A stretch of DNA of 64,000 nucleotides from Bacteroidaceae bacterium (GCA_017503645.1 JAFVSR010000008.1:1-64000); one strand, 5' to 3'; positions 53,370 through 63,221 are shown, counted from the stretch's first letter. The notes: a model not told the origin generated them from the sequence alone. Numbers and translations are program-made.

Positions 53370-54884
53370 TTAGTAAACATTTAGGTTAGAGAGCAACGGA
53401 CACGCACGGCTGTCAAGAATGGTGATGCGCAACTGCTTTGCATTGTAACCGTTGCCATAGCTGTTGCTTGTGCTGCCGTTAAGCGGTATTATGCGTTTGT
53501 AGCCTATGGTTGTGGTTTGCATAGTGGGGCAAAGTTCAACCCAAGTAGAGCCATCTTCGGTGTACTCTATCTTGAAATCCTTGATGCGCTGGCCCAACTT
53601 GATGGGCTCCTGCATCACAAGGTAGCGGATTACCTGCGGGGTGTCCCAAGTGAGGGTGATTGTTGCATCGAGGTCGCCATCGTTGGTACCCCAGTATGTA
53701 TCCTTGTCGCCATCGGTGAGGTTGCTTTTCTCATATTTGCCGCCTGTGCGTGTATCGCTCACCTCAATGGTTGCCAGTTTGGCAAGGTCGGTGGCCTCGG
53801 TGCTCTCGTCGAGCCCATATACGGGCACGGCAAGACGTTCGTGGAGCATCTTACCCAATTTCTTCAACTCGTTCACTGTGTTGGTGGGGAGCACGCCGTA
53901 CTCATCGGGAGGGCAGTTGAGAATAAGTGTGGCGTTGCGGCCCACGGTCTCCAGGTACATTTGGAACAGGCGCTCGGCGCTTTTCATTGTTTCGCCTCTG
54001 TGCCAGAACCAGCCGTTGTTGGTAGCCTTGGCATCACTTTCGCCCGGGTTCCAGATCCAGCCGTTTATATCTCCCTCTTCGCGTACAACGGTTTCGGACA
54101 TATAGTCGGTCATAGCCCAGTCAGTTTCACCGGCATATCCCGACTCGTTACCAATCCAGCGGGCCTCGCCACCCACACCCCACATTACGCAGTTGGGGGC
54201 TATGCGGTGCACACGGGCACGCAGGTTGGGTATATCGTAGTAGATTTCGGCATCGATGGAGCGGGTACCACCCTCACCACCATAGTAACCGTCGCCACCA
54301 CGTGCACCGTCGAACCACATCTCGAACTGGTCTGCTCCAAACTCGGCAAGCTCCTCACACTGCTTTATGAAAACTTCAGAAACATAGGTATCCTTGCCAT
54401 AGTGTGCCGAGTTACGGTCCCAAGGAGAGATGTAGAAGCCATACTTCATATTGTGCTTTTGGCTTGCATCGGCAAACAATTTGGGGATGTTTGCCGTGCG
54501 ACCATATTCATTACCTGCATTCTTTATGCTATGCTCGGTAGTTGCGGTGGGCCACAAACAAAAACCGTCGTGGTGTTTCACCACTGCGATGCCGCCATTC
54601 ATACCGGCAGCTTTCACCGATGTCACCCACTGCTCGGGGTTGGGGAATGCCAAAGGAGCATATTTCGACTCATCTTCGTTACCGAAGCCCCACTCCAAGC
54701 CTGTGAATGTATTCATACCATAGTGGAAGAATGCATAAAACTCTGTTTCGTTCCACAAAATTTGTCTTTCGTGCGGTACCGGATGACAAGGCGCGGGCGC
54801 ATTGTCAGGGTTAGGCAGTTCATAATTCTGGGCAAACCCCAGTGCCGGTATAAGGAAACCGACAAGTAAACTTTTAATTCTCAT
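53370..54884 (-). CDS. Alpha-L-fucosidase, GH29, with discoidin-like C-terminus
   Basis: 504 residues with signal peptide (MRIKSLLVGFLIPALGFAQ). GH29 catalytic domain about 30-345: FHYGMNTFTGLEWG, VVKHHDGFCLWPT (103-113) and the nucleophile Asp192 in FEMWFDGARGGDGYYGG. The C-terminal 150 residues are an F5/8 type C (CBM32-like) module with LTDGDKDTYWGT. Cleaves terminal fucose from glycans such as mucin or milk oligosaccharides; linkage preference is not certain. Second gene of the operon. No lipobox or sorting tail, so it may be periplasmic. Confidence 0.9.
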   Translation of the reverse strand: MRIKSLLVGFLIPALGFAQNYELPNPDNAPAPCHPVPHERQILWNETEFYAFFHYGMNTFTGLEWGFGNEDESKYAPLAFPNPEQWVTSVKAAGMNGGIAVVKHHDGFCLWPTATTEHSIKNAGNEYGRTANIPKLFADASQKHNMKYGFYISPWDRNSAHYGKDTYVSEVFIKQCEELAEFGADQFEMWFDGARGGDGYYGGEGGTRSIDAEIYYDIPNLRARVHRIAPNCVMWGVGGEARWIGNESGYAGETDWAMTDYMSETVVREEGDINGWIWNPGESDAKATNNGWFWHRGETMKSAERLFQMYLETVGRNATLILNCPPDEYGVLPTNTVNELKKLGKMLHERLAVPVYGLDESTEATDLAKLATIEVSDTRTGGKYEKSNLTDGDKDTYWGTNDGDLDATITLTWDTPQVIRYLVMQEPIKLGQRIKDFKIEYTEDGSTWVELCPTMQTTTIGYKRIIPLNGSTSNSYGNGYNAKQLRITILDSRACPLLSNLNVY

Positions 54885-54943
54885 AAGTTAGTTCTTAATG
54901 TTTTTATTCTTCTATTATAAGTATCATTTGGTTTATATACATA

Positions 54944-57900
54944 CTATCGCACCACCACCTTTGAACCAAGCACCACATATATGCCTGTGGGCAGTTCCAC
55001 GCGGGTTGTTCCAACGGGCACGTTCAGACTGCGCACCACACGGCCGTCAACGCCATATACATATACCTGCTGAGCGGTGAGTGCAGCAATGGTTATGCAG
55101 CCGTCGCCACCCTTAACCGAGGCTGTGGGTGCAGCCACGTCATATATGTTTGTGGCCACTCCGAATGTGGCGGCAACATCGTTGAGGCGCAACTCCTCTG
55201 TAGCCTCATCGACGGCAAGCACATTGGATATCGAGATAACGCGCTCCTCCTCGGGCACCACGGCATAGCTGTTGAGTGTGAGGTTAACAACGGCATCGCC
55301 ATTCTCGGTGGCAAACATAGAGTCGCTGCCCGAATATATGATAAGGCGATAGGTTGTCATATCGCGCTGCGTGAGGCTCACGCGGTGGTCGGTGAGCGAG
55401 CCTGCTGCTGCAGCATCGAATATCATCACACCATCGGGCACGGTTATATCGAGCTGCATTGCCTTGTAGTTTTCATTGCCATAGCAATTGAGATTCAGCG
55501 GCAGCTGATAGTCTTCGTTCATCACCAACTCGAAATTATTCACATACAACTCGCCTATTGCAAGTGGAGTATTGTAATAATCCATTGCCGAGAGCACATC
55601 GGCATCGGCTGCCGCACTCTCTATTGCAAGAACATCGCTGTTGGTGATGAAGCCGTCGCTGTCAACGTCGGCCTTTGAGTAGGTGAACGACTTGTGGGTG
55701 TTGCTGTTGAGGTATGCCGTGGTTATTGCAACATCGTGTACTGTTACGTAGTTGTTCTTGTTAACATCGGCCACAAGAGGATAGAGGAACTCATCGAGGC
55801 CATATTCGGTGAGATTGCTATACAAATATTCGGCACGATTGCCTATCCACGATTTAGTGCGGCCACAGATGTTTGCGTAGTCGTCGCCATCGCCCCACAG
55901 TATATAGTTGTTTTGGAACGACGAGTTGGCAAATGCAACGTAGCTGTCCATATAGTCGTTGAACTCGGCAAGCGAGTTTTTATCCAGGAACTCGGTCCAC
56001 ACTTTATAATAGTGTTTTTGCACGGTGCTGTTGCTCATCATATCCTTGAGCATTCTGTAACCGGGGCTGCTCGACATAGAGTAATTGAACACCGACGATG
56101 TGTAATCGGAGGTGCAGTAGTTTCTTGTGCTCTCGTAACCGAAAGCCCAGTCGAAATCCCACAGCGGGCCGAACTTTATCTTGCTTTCGGGGTTCTCCAA
56201 CTCCTCCTTGAAGAGGTATGTACTTTTGGGGTGCCCTATCTCCTGGTTGTTCACAAGGTCGTTGGTGAGCATAAAGCGTGCAAAGGCATCGTAGTCCAGA
56301 ATATCATCGAGCGAGTTTCCGTGATATACCGCTGTGTCGAGTGCATTGAAATCGTTCCTTATAAGAACCAGGCGGTCGGCGGCTGCCGGCTTGGTGTATT
56401 CCGTAAGGTCGGGTTCCTTCACGTTTACCGGCATAGAATAGTAGGTTGATTTGAATTTGTAGTCCTCGTCGTAGTATGAATCGAGTTCAAGCAGATAACC
56501 AACCTCCTCATCTACATCCACGCTGTTGTTGGACATACTAACGTGCTCGCTGAACATATAGCTGCCCATATACACACCGTTCATATACAGTTCCACCGGT
56601 ATTATGTGGTTGGTGAACTGTGCACCGACCATCTGGCCAATCTTCATTGCCGCCGCATTGGCAAGCATAGAGCCCTCCTGTGCGTTGGCAAGCAGCACCC
56701 AACTTTTTCCTTTGGTGAGGCCGAATGGTTTTACTTTATCGGCAAATTTCAGGCGATAGGGTTTTTTGGCATAGCCCCAGGTAATATTTCCACGGCCCTT
56801 TACCTGCACCGAATCTTCAAAGTTATCGTAAACGCCATAACCCGTGATGCGGAAATTAGCATTCAAGTAGGTCTCTTTGCTGGTAACAGAAAGGCCGCCT
56901 TCAATATCTATATCTATGCGGGGAGCCGATATGGCATTGTCGGTGAGCCAATCGATTTCAACATTGTAGTTACGACCAAAGGGTACACGCTTTGTTTCAT
57001 ATACCGCATCGCTCACAAGTACCGAATCGATACCGGCGACTTCGTACAGGCGCATCTCGGATAGCGCCATATGGTTCTTTGAATACTCGCCCGATGTTTG
57101 CAGAATTCTCAATTTGGTGTATTCCGTGCCAAAGGGGATGACGGGAGAGTTATACTGCTGCCCATAACCGCCTGTGGGCATACCATCGGCAGTTGTGAGG
57201 GTGCGCACCAGTTCCCAATCGCCATTATCTTTGCCGCCATAGAGTTCGAGTACCAAAGGATTGTAACCCGATTGCGGGCGACACTGGTAATAGAGTTTTA
57301 TATTTTCGGCACTCACGGGCAAAGCCACATCAATGTATGCATCTACATCGATTGTTGCATCGTTGGCACTGCCCCAGGTAGAGTGGAATATTGTGGAAGA
57401 GGAGCCGTCGAGCAGGCTGGCAACGCTCTCGTTTTGGTTTGTCGAGGGCTTGTTGGTGCTTAACATATCGGCTGTGAGCGCCATTGCAGTCTCCTCGCCA
57501 CCGCTATATTCCCACACGGCATCCTGCACCTTCACCATACCGTTTACCCGATTGTAACCGGGGTATGTAACGGTATAGGTTACGGGAGAGGCAAAACTCT
57601 GACGTGTTACCTTCGACTCCTGCAGCACATCGCCCACATAAGCCACGGCCTTGTCGTCGCTCACCTGGAAACTTGCAGTAAGCCACTTGCCTATAGCGTT
57701 CACCGGCAGATAGATATTATCTTCTATCGCCGCTGCCTCCACATCGACAAACAGCGTGGGGTTATACTTGTTGTTGAATTTATATGATGTAAGCTCGGGC
57801 AACGCGGGGGCAACGGTTGAAATGCTGTCATACTCCTGCGATGCATAGTAGATTACATCGCCGCTCTTCATTGGGAAGCATAGGAAATCGCCATCGGTGT

Positions 57901-60124
57901 AGTATTTGCCATCCACGTCGGATGGGAGAAAGGCTTCCACACCGCCATCGCTCAAATATACATAAACAGCATCGCCATCTATCGTATTGTCACTATTCTG
58001 TCCGCTGCCAAGTGCCGACATTGTTATTTCGGTGGGGAACAGAAGGGCATTGTCGCGGCCATAGAGCGCTATTGTAAATGTCTGCATAGGTGCGGGGAAT
58101 GTGATATCCAAATATACTTCACCCACGGGGTTCATTGTACCCGATTTCCATATCGAGTGCCAATAGGTTGAATAATCACCATCGCAGATATTGGCAATAG
58201 GCCCCTCGGACAACTCCTGTGAATTGGTTGCAAAACTACTCTTGGTAAGAGCAAGCGGGTTGCCCTCGCCATCCAAAATTTTAATTTCTCCAAGACTTAT
58301 CATCGGATAGCCTTCATACAACTGCAGGGCATCGGTGCTTGCAAGGAAGGTGAGGCGCACACCTGAAGTGCTGCGATTAAGGGTTACAAGGCCTGTATCC
58401 CACACATAACCACCATAGCTTTCTACCGAGCCGGGCAGGCCATCGGCCGCACCATAGCTTATGGGCAGTGTGCGGTATGCTATCTTTGTTGAATGGAAGC
58501 GTGCAATTTCGGTATCGTACTGCGCGTACAATTTCACGAAATGGTCGGCAGCATACACATTGGTTTTGTCCACGGCATCGGCTATGCTTGCGGCAAGCGA
58601 CTCCAGCATAGCACGCGAACTCTCGGGATAGGTATTAGTGACATAAGGATAGGTGCTGAACTCCGATTCGGCCAACAAGGTGGCAACAAGCGTTTGGTAA
58701 TAATCCAATTTAGAAATCATATAATTTACCATAGCTGTCTGCAACGCTTTGGCGGCATCGTCTATTTGCGCCATCGTGGGCGACGAACCGGCAGCCATCA
58801 ATTGGTTGGCTACATTGATGGCCGAATTGAGGTTGTCAATAACGGCCTGGCTGCAAGTGCCATCGAAATCGCCATATTCCGCAATGTAGCCGTTGGCCTC
58901 GGTAACCGCGGGTGCAAGACGCACCTGTGCCAATTGCGACATAGATATTGCTACCGACGACACCGTCTCGTCATACAGGTTGGCTTTGTAAATGGTCCAG
59001 TTAAAGCCTATGGGCAAGGCAAAGCCGGCGCTATAGTTCCCGTTTTCGAGTGCCTCTTTTTTATCGGGTGCAAAGGTTTTTGTTTTAGATGCAACATTGT
59101 CGCGCAAATCGGCACCCACATAAAGGAGGTCGGTAACAGCATTGGTTCCTTCTGTGGTTGTAACATTGTAGGTGCTTGTGTAGCTCATTTCAAAATCGCC
59201 CGAAGCCAATGGTGTGATGCTCACAACTGCCGCCTCGTCGAGAGAGGATGTACTATACTGCCAGCCGTTAAAGCCATTGTAATCGGCACCCGAATTCTTG
59301 AGAAAAAGGCCTGCTGCGGGCCAATAAACGACGTACGTATCATCGCCCACACCAAGGAACTGTACCGCATTGGCAAACGTGGCATCGGCGGTGCCGCTCT
59401 CGGCACAATTCAGATATACCGGGCCGCTGCCTGTAAATTTATCACCATTGGATGTAGTGAACGAGGTAACGGTATTGCTCTTCATCACAAAAAGCTGCCC
59501 TTGCTGTGCTATTTCGCTTGCGGTTGTAACCACATCGCCCAATTCAAATTCACCTCCTAATTCAGACGGGTTGTAGTCGTCTCCAAGCGTAACGGCAACC
59601 TTTATTGGAGCATTTTTATCTTCATTGGCACGGGTGCCCCACTCAAGCGAAAAGGCCGATACCGGCTTCATAAGTGACAACTGTATGTAGTGATACTCGG
59701 GAACTGCACCATAAGAAGCCCACATAGAGTGGAAATAGGTGGAGTAATCGCCATCGGAAAGAGCTAAAAGGCCATCGCCATCGCTATTCCAACTGAGATT
59801 GTTGTGGTCGGCATTAGACGATGCAATGTAATTCACTTTTGTGCCTTCGGCATCGTACACTGCCAGTTCCGAAAGAGCAAAGCAATAGTTGTTGCCATTG
59901 GGTTGCTCGTGGTTCTTTGTATCGAGCACAATGATGCGTATGGTCTGCGTCGTGGTGCCGAGTTCATAAACGGGTGAGGCAAATTTATAGTACTCACCGG
60001 CGGCAAAGGTTGTTTCTACACCGGGGAGACCGTTGACACCGGTCAGCAACACCGACCAATCTTGCGCATTCACGCCCACTGCTGCAAGCAGAGAGGCTAC
60101 AATACATAATAGATGCTTTTTCAT
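54944..60124 (-). CDS. Giant secreted CotH-kinase protein with dockerin- and cohesin-like domains
   Basis: 1726 residues from the ATG at 60124, giving signal peptide MKKHLLCIVASLLAAVGVNAQ. Order: discoidin-like module 1 (about 20-165), beta region, FIVAR-like helices (about 415-545), module 2 (about 555-700), module 3 (about 865-1028), CotH kinase-like domain (about 1055-1345, RGNITWGYAKKPYRLKF, NDFNALDT, KFGPLWDFDWAFGY), dockerin-like pair (about 1451-1515, DVNKNNYVTVHDV; DVDSDGFITNSDV), cohesin-like sandwich (about 1521-1655), and sorting-type tail. CotH domains phosphorylate spore proteins in Bacillus; in secreted proteins of gut bacteria their role is unclear. First gene of a three-gene operon with GH29. 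Confidence 0.85.
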   Translation of the reverse strand: MKKHLLCIVASLLAAVGVNAQDWSVLLTGVNGLPGVETTFAAGEYYKFASPVYELGTTTQTIRIIVLDTKNHEQPNGNNYCFALSELAVYDAEGTKVNYIASSNADHNNLSWNSDGDGLLALSDGDYSTYFHSMWASYGAVPEYHYIQLSLMKPVSAFSLEWGTRANEDKNAPIKVAVTLGDDYNPSELGGEFELGDVVTTASEIAQQGQLFVMKSNTVTSFTTSNGDKFTGSGPVYLNCAESGTADATFANAVQFLGVGDDTYVVYWPAAGLFLKNSGADYNGFNGWQYSTSSLDEAAVVSITPLASGDFEMSYTSTYNVTTTEGTNAVTDLLYVGADLRDNVASKTKTFAPDKKEALENGNYSAGFALPIGFNWTIYKANLYDETVSSVAISMSQLAQVRLAPAVTEANGYIAEYGDFDGTCSQAVIDNLNSAINVANQLMAAGSSPTMAQIDDAAKALQTAMVNYMISKLDYYQTLVATLLAESEFSTYPYVTNTYPESSRAMLESLAASIADAVDKTNVYAADHFVKLYAQYDTEIARFHSTKIAYRTLPISYGAADGLPGSVESYGGYVWDTGLVTLNRSTSGVRLTFLASTDALQLYEGYPMISLGEIKILDGEGNPLALTKSSFATNSQELSEGPIANICDGDYSTYWHSIWKSGTMNPVGEVYLDITFPAPMQTFTIALYGRDNALLFPTEITMSALGSGQNSDNTIDGDAVYVYLSDGGVEAFLPSDVDGKYYTDGDFLCFPMKSGDVIYYASQEYDSISTVAPALPELTSYKFNNKYNPTLFVDVEAAAIEDNIYLPVNAIGKWLTASFQVSDDKAVAYVGDVLQESKVTRQSFASPVTYTVTYPGYNRVNGMVKVQDAVWEYSGGEETAMALTADMLSTNKPSTNQNESVASLLDGSSSTIFHSTWGSANDATIDVDAYIDVALPVSAENIKLYYQCRPQSGYNPLVLELYGGKDNGDWELVRTLTTADGMPTGGYGQQYNSPVIPFGTEYTKLRILQTSGEYSKNHMALSEMRLYEVAGIDSVLVSDAVYETKRVPFGRNYNVEIDWLTDNAISAPRIDIDIEGGLSVTSKETYLNANFRITGYGVYDNFEDSVQVKGRGNITWGYAKKPYRLKFADKVKPFGLTKGKSWVLLANAQEGSMLANAAAMKIGQMVGAQFTNHIIPVELYMNGVYMGSYMFSEHVSMSNNSVDVDEEVGYLLELDSYYDEDYKFKSTYYSMPVNVKEPDLTEYTKPAAADRLVLIRNDFNALDTAVYHGNSLDDILDYDAFARFMLTNDLVNNQEIGHPKSTYLFKEELENPESKIKFGPLWDFDWAFGYESTRNYCTSDYTSSVFNYSMSSSPGYRMLKDMMSNSTVQKHYYKVWTEFLDKNSLAEFNDYMDSYVAFANSSFQNNYILWGDGDDYANICGRTKSWIGNRAEYLYSNLTEYGLDEFLYPLVADVNKNNYVTVHDVAITTAYLNSNTHKSFTYSKADVDSDGFITNSDVLAIESAAADADVLSAMDYYNTPLAIGELYVNNFELVMNEDYQLPLNLNCYGNENYKAMQLDITVPDGVMIFDAAAAGSLTDHRVSLTQRDMTTYRLIIYSGSDSMFATENGDAVVNLTLNSYAVVPEEERVISISNVLAVDEATEELRLNDVAATFGVATNIYDVAAPTASVKGGDGCITIAALTAQQVYVYGVDGRVVRSLNVPVGTTRVELPTGIYVVLGSKVVVR

Positions 60125-60285
60125 ATCTTTTTTGTTCTTTATTTTGCAATGTTCAAGCACGGCTTTCTGCAATGCACGCAGTTACCAATGTACAAAGAAA
60201 ATAAACATTTGTTATAAATAGCTATATTTTAATATTTTTTTAGTAAAAAGTGCGCGAATGGTTGTAAAGTATCGGTGGAATTAAG

Positions 60286-60293
60286 TATTTTTG
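60286..60293 (+). promoter_or_regulatory. Candidate -7 box for serB
   Basis: TATTTTTG fits TAnnTTTG, 49 bp before the serB ATG; a TTG-type -33 element (60262-60264) is 21 bases upstream. Moderate match. Confidence 0.45.
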
Positions 60294-60342
60294 GGTATTT
60301 TACGAAGATTAACAGCATAAAGAACAAACAACAAGAATAATA

Positions 60343-61572
60343 ATGGCTAAAGAACTTATACTCATAAGAATTACAGGCGAGGACCGTCCCGGGCTCACTG
60401 CATCAATAATGTCGGTGCTGTCGAGATACGATGTAACGATTCTCGACATAGGACAGGCCGACATACACAGCACCCTGTCGCTTGGAATACTCATAAGGGT
60501 GATTGAGGAGAATTCGGGACACGTAATGAAGGAGTTGCTTTTCAAGGCAAGCGAGCTTGGCATAAACATAAGATTTTTCCCCGTGGAGGCTGACGACTAC
60601 GAAGCGTGGGTAAAACGCCAGGGAAGGAACCGCTACATCATCACGCTGTTGGGGCGCAAATTGTCGGCAGCGCAAATTGAGGCGGTTACCCACCTTATTG
60701 CCGAGCAGGGGCTTAACATAGACTCCATACGCCGTCTGTCGGGCCGCATATCCATAGACGAACCCAAAAAGAATGTGCGCGCCTGCATAGAGTTTTCGGT
60801 GCGCGGCACACCGCACGACCGCAATGCAATGCAGGCCGAACTGCTGCGCCTTTCAAGCGAGATGGGGATGGACTGTTCGTTCCAGATAGACAATATGTAC
60901 CGCCGTATGCGCCGCCTCATATGTTTCGATATGGATTCCACGCTCATACAAACCGAGGTTATAGACGAGCTTGCAATGCGTGCCGGCGTGGGCGACAAGG
61001 TAAAGGAGATTACAGAACGTGCAATGCGCGGCGAGATAGATTTCAAGGAGAGCTTCACCGAGCGCGTTGCGCTGCTCAAAGGGCTTGACTCGTCGGTTAT
61101 GCGCGAAATAGCCGAGAACCTGCCAATAACCGAAGGTGTGGACCGCCTTATGTATGTACTCAAACGCTATGGCTATAAAATAGCCATTTTATCGGGAGGT
61201 TTCACCTATTTTGGCGAGTATCTGCAAAAACGGTATGGCATAGATTATGTATATGCCAATGAGCTTGAAATAGACGAGAACGGCAAACTCACCGGCCGCT
61301 ACCTGGGCGAAATTGTTGACGGCAGACGCAAGGCCGAGTTACTAAAACTGATTGCACAGGTGGAGAAGGTGGATATTGCGCAAACCATTGCCGTGGGCGA
61401 TGGTGCCAACGACCTTCCTATGCTGAGCGAGGCCGGTTTGGGAATAGCATTCCACGCAAAGCCACGCGTTGTTGCCAATGCACAGCAGGCTATAAACACC
61501 ATAGGGCTCGATGGCGTGCTCTACTTCCTGGGGTTCAAAGATTCGTACCTTGACGAAAAAGGACGGGAGTAA
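60343..61572 (+). CDS. serB: Phosphoserine phosphatase with N-terminal ACT domains
   Basis: Last step of serine synthesis. 409 residues: two ACT-like domains (about 5-80 and 97-170; ITGEDRPGLTASIMSVLSRY), then a HAD phosphatase with CFDMDSTLIQTE (nucleophile Asp), ILSGGFTYF, and VGDGANDLPMLSEAGLGIAF. The ACT pair suggests feedback control by serine. Ends 4 bp before a long palindrome shared with the convergent CPBP gene. Confidence 0.95.
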   Translation: MAKELILIRITGEDRPGLTASIMSVLSRYDVTILDIGQADIHSTLSLGILIRVIEENSGHVMKELLFKASELGINIRFFPVEADDYEAWVKRQGRNRYIITLLGRKLSAAQIEAVTHLIAEQGLNIDSIRRLSGRISIDEPKKNVRACIEFSVRGTPHDRNAMQAELLRLSSEMGMDCSFQIDNMYRRMRRLICFDMDSTLIQTEVIDELAMRAGVGDKVKEITERAMRGEIDFKESFTERVALLKGLDSSVMREIAENLPITEGVDRLMYVLKRYGYKIAILSGGFTYFGEYLQKRYGIDYVYANELEIDENGKLTGRYLGEIVDGRRKAELLKLIAQVEKVDIAQTIAVGDGANDLPMLSEAGLGIAFHAKPRVVANAQQAINTIGLDGVLYFLGFKDSYLDEKGRE

Positions 61573-61576
61573 CAGG

Positions 61577-61624
61577 GATATATAGAAAAACGGCAGGCCG
61601 CAGCCTGCCGTTTTTCTATATATC
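61577..61624. terminator. Bidirectional terminator, perfect 22-bp-arm palindrome
   Basis: 61577-61598 and 61603-61624 are exact reverse complements with loop CGCA; A5/T5 tracts inside the arms. Lies between serB and the CPBP gene. Confidence 0.87.
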
Positions 61625-61632
61625 ACATTCAC

Positions 61633-62250
61633 CTAAATGGGAAACCATATGAACACTGCCACATCCCACAATGCGTGCGAAAGAATTATCGCACCAAAGC
61701 GCTGCGGGAAAAGACGATAAAGCAGACCCCACACAAAACCGGCAACCAATGCTGCCATTGTGAGCATAAAATTGCACGAGCCCGCGTGAACAAGCGCATA
61801 GACAGCGGTGGTGACAAGAAAACCCATATTGGGGTTTATGCGTTCCGACAATGTACGCTGCACATAACCGCGCCAGTAAATCTCCTCGGCAGGGCCTATT
61901 ATAAAGAGCATAAGCAGCGTAAGCAACCACGGCGACTCGCCATCTTTCATTCCATAGATGACATCCACCTGCGGGCGTGCAAAGTCGAAGAGCAGCTGCG
62001 ACACCTTGTCGCCCACCCAAAAGACGAGCCACAGGGCTACTGCTATTGCCACGCCAAGCAGCACCTCATTAATAGTGAAACGGATACCACGCCACCACCC
62101 CGGGCGAAATATTGTAGAAAGCAACGAGAGTGTGGCAGCCGAGGCTGTCATCGCCCACCAGAAGTTTACATAGGGGGCTGTAAGAGGAGAGAACATCACG
62201 GTCCAAAGCAGGGCCGCAAGAACTATAGTAAATACCAGCCTCTTCATCAT
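61633..62250 (-). CDS. CPBP family intramembrane protease
   Basis: 205 residues with about six membrane segments. Abi/CPBP motifs: IIGPAEEIYWRGYVQ (EExxxR) at about 119-132, an H in ALVHAG, and SHALWDV near the end. In bacteria such proteins resemble CAAX proteases; roles include bacteriocin immunity and protein maturation, none can be set here. Two neighbouring ATGs (62250 and 62247) are possible. Starts inside the menA stop (ATGA), so coupled to menA. Confidence 0.88.
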   Translation of the reverse strand: MMKRLVFTIVLAALLWTVMFSPLTAPYVNFWWAMTASAATLSLLSTIFRPGWWRGIRFTINEVLLGVAIAVALWLVFWVGDKVSQLLFDFARPQVDVIYGMKDGESPWLLTLLMLFIIGPAEEIYWRGYVQRTLSERINPNMGFLVTTAVYALVHAGSCNFMLTMAALVAGFVWGLLYRLFPQRFGAIILSHALWDVAVFIWFPI

Positions 62251-63137
62251 ACCAATGCTGCAACTACAAGTGAAACGGAAAAGAGCAGGCTGAACATAAG
62301 CTGCAACATAGCTGTACCTTCATCCACCCCCACAAGCGCCTTGCTGCCCGCCGACAAGAAGGCCACGGCCTTGCGGGAATTGCCCACTGCAGGCTTGAGC
62401 GCAAGCAGCACGGCCACCGACCATATGGGGAAAACACCACACACAGCACCTGCCACTACCCACACAAACGGGAGCAGCATCTCCAGACAATAGAGCACGG
62501 CCGATACTTTTTCGCCTGCAAGCATAGCAAATGTGTGGATGCCGGCACGTTTGTCGTGCTCTATGTCGCGCATATTGTTTACGTGCAAAATACCCATAGT
62601 TATAAAGCCAATGGGGAGGGCAAGCCACAAAACCTCGAGGCGCACTCCGCCCGTAGCCACATATGATGCACCAAGCAGAGGCAGCAATGAGTACGTGAGA
62701 AAGATATCGACATCGCCAAGCGCGTGATATTTGAGCCAGGGATAAAACAGTGTAAGAACAGCACCTGCAAGGCCGAAATAGAGCACCGGCAGCCCCGTGC
62801 AACAGAGCAGCAAAAGGCCCGACACTACCGCAACGGCAAGAAGGCCTATGGCCAGCGAGCGTATCTCGCGGGGAGCGAACTCACCGCTTGTCATAGAGGT
62901 ACCGCCCACGGTATCGTCCCTGTCCACACCCTTTATGTAATCGAAATAGTCACTCCAAGTATTTCCTGCGGCGTGGAATACTATCACATTGAGCAGTGTC
63001 CACACCGAAATGAGCCAATCCACTTCGTAACCGCGCCAGAAGAGATAGGCAACAGAAACCACCACCGGCATTGCCGATGCGGGGAACGACCAGGGGCGGG
63101 TGGCTATGAGCCAGCTTTTGAAACTGTGTTTTTGCAT
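62247..63137 (-). CDS. menA: 1,4-Dihydroxy-2-naphthoate prenyltransferase
   Basis: UbiA-type membrane prenyltransferase that attaches the isoprenoid tail in menaquinone synthesis. 296 residues from the ATG at 63137, which follows an unneeded 9-residue upstream extension. Motif NTWSDYFDYIKGVDRDDT (Mg-binding N/DxxxD) near 60-75 and a second, NNMRDIEHDKRAG, near 187; about nine membrane segments. MenA is the best fit over other UbiA members because of DYIKGVDRDD and SFPASAMPV. Menaquinone is the normal quinone of Bacteroidota. Confidence 0.9.
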   Translation of the reverse strand: MQKHSFKSWLIATRPWSFPASAMPVVVSVAYLFWRGYEVDWLISVWTLLNVIVFHAAGNTWSDYFDYIKGVDRDDTVGGTSMTSGEFAPREIRSLAIGLLAVAVVSGLLLLCCTGLPVLYFGLAGAVLTLFYPWLKYHALGDVDIFLTYSLLPLLGASYVATGGVRLEVLWLALPIGFITMGILHVNNMRDIEHDKRAGIHTFAMLAGEKVSAVLYCLEMLLPFVWVVAGAVCGVFPIWSVAVLLALKPAVGNSRKAVAFLSAGSKALVGVDEGTAMLQLMFSLLFSVSLVVAALV

Positions 63138-63180
63138 ATTCGTTTGTAATTTATGTATTAGCAAAGGATATAAAACAAAA

Positions 63181-63212
63181 AATCCTCGACAATCTTGTGA
63201 TTATCGAGGATT
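63181..63212 (-). terminator. Intrinsic terminator after tRNA-Pro
   Basis: On the minus strand AATCCTCGATAATC and GATTGTCGAGGATT form a 14-bp stem with a single G-T wobble and loop ACAA, followed by TTTTTTG. Placed 9 bp after the tRNA 3' end and before menA. Confidence 0.82.
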
Positions 63213-63221
63213 CCAGACTTG

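Noticed and set aside
53517..54869. 450-residue plus-strand frame
   Set aside because: Antisense to the GH29 fucosidase with its catalytic motifs; no start signal.
58493..59560. 355-residue plus-strand frame
   Set aside because: Antisense to the CotH protein; no family resemblance.
50741..60124. Standard polysaccharide-utilisation locus
   Set aside because: No SusC, SusD or sensor-regulator gene is present next to the fucosidase.
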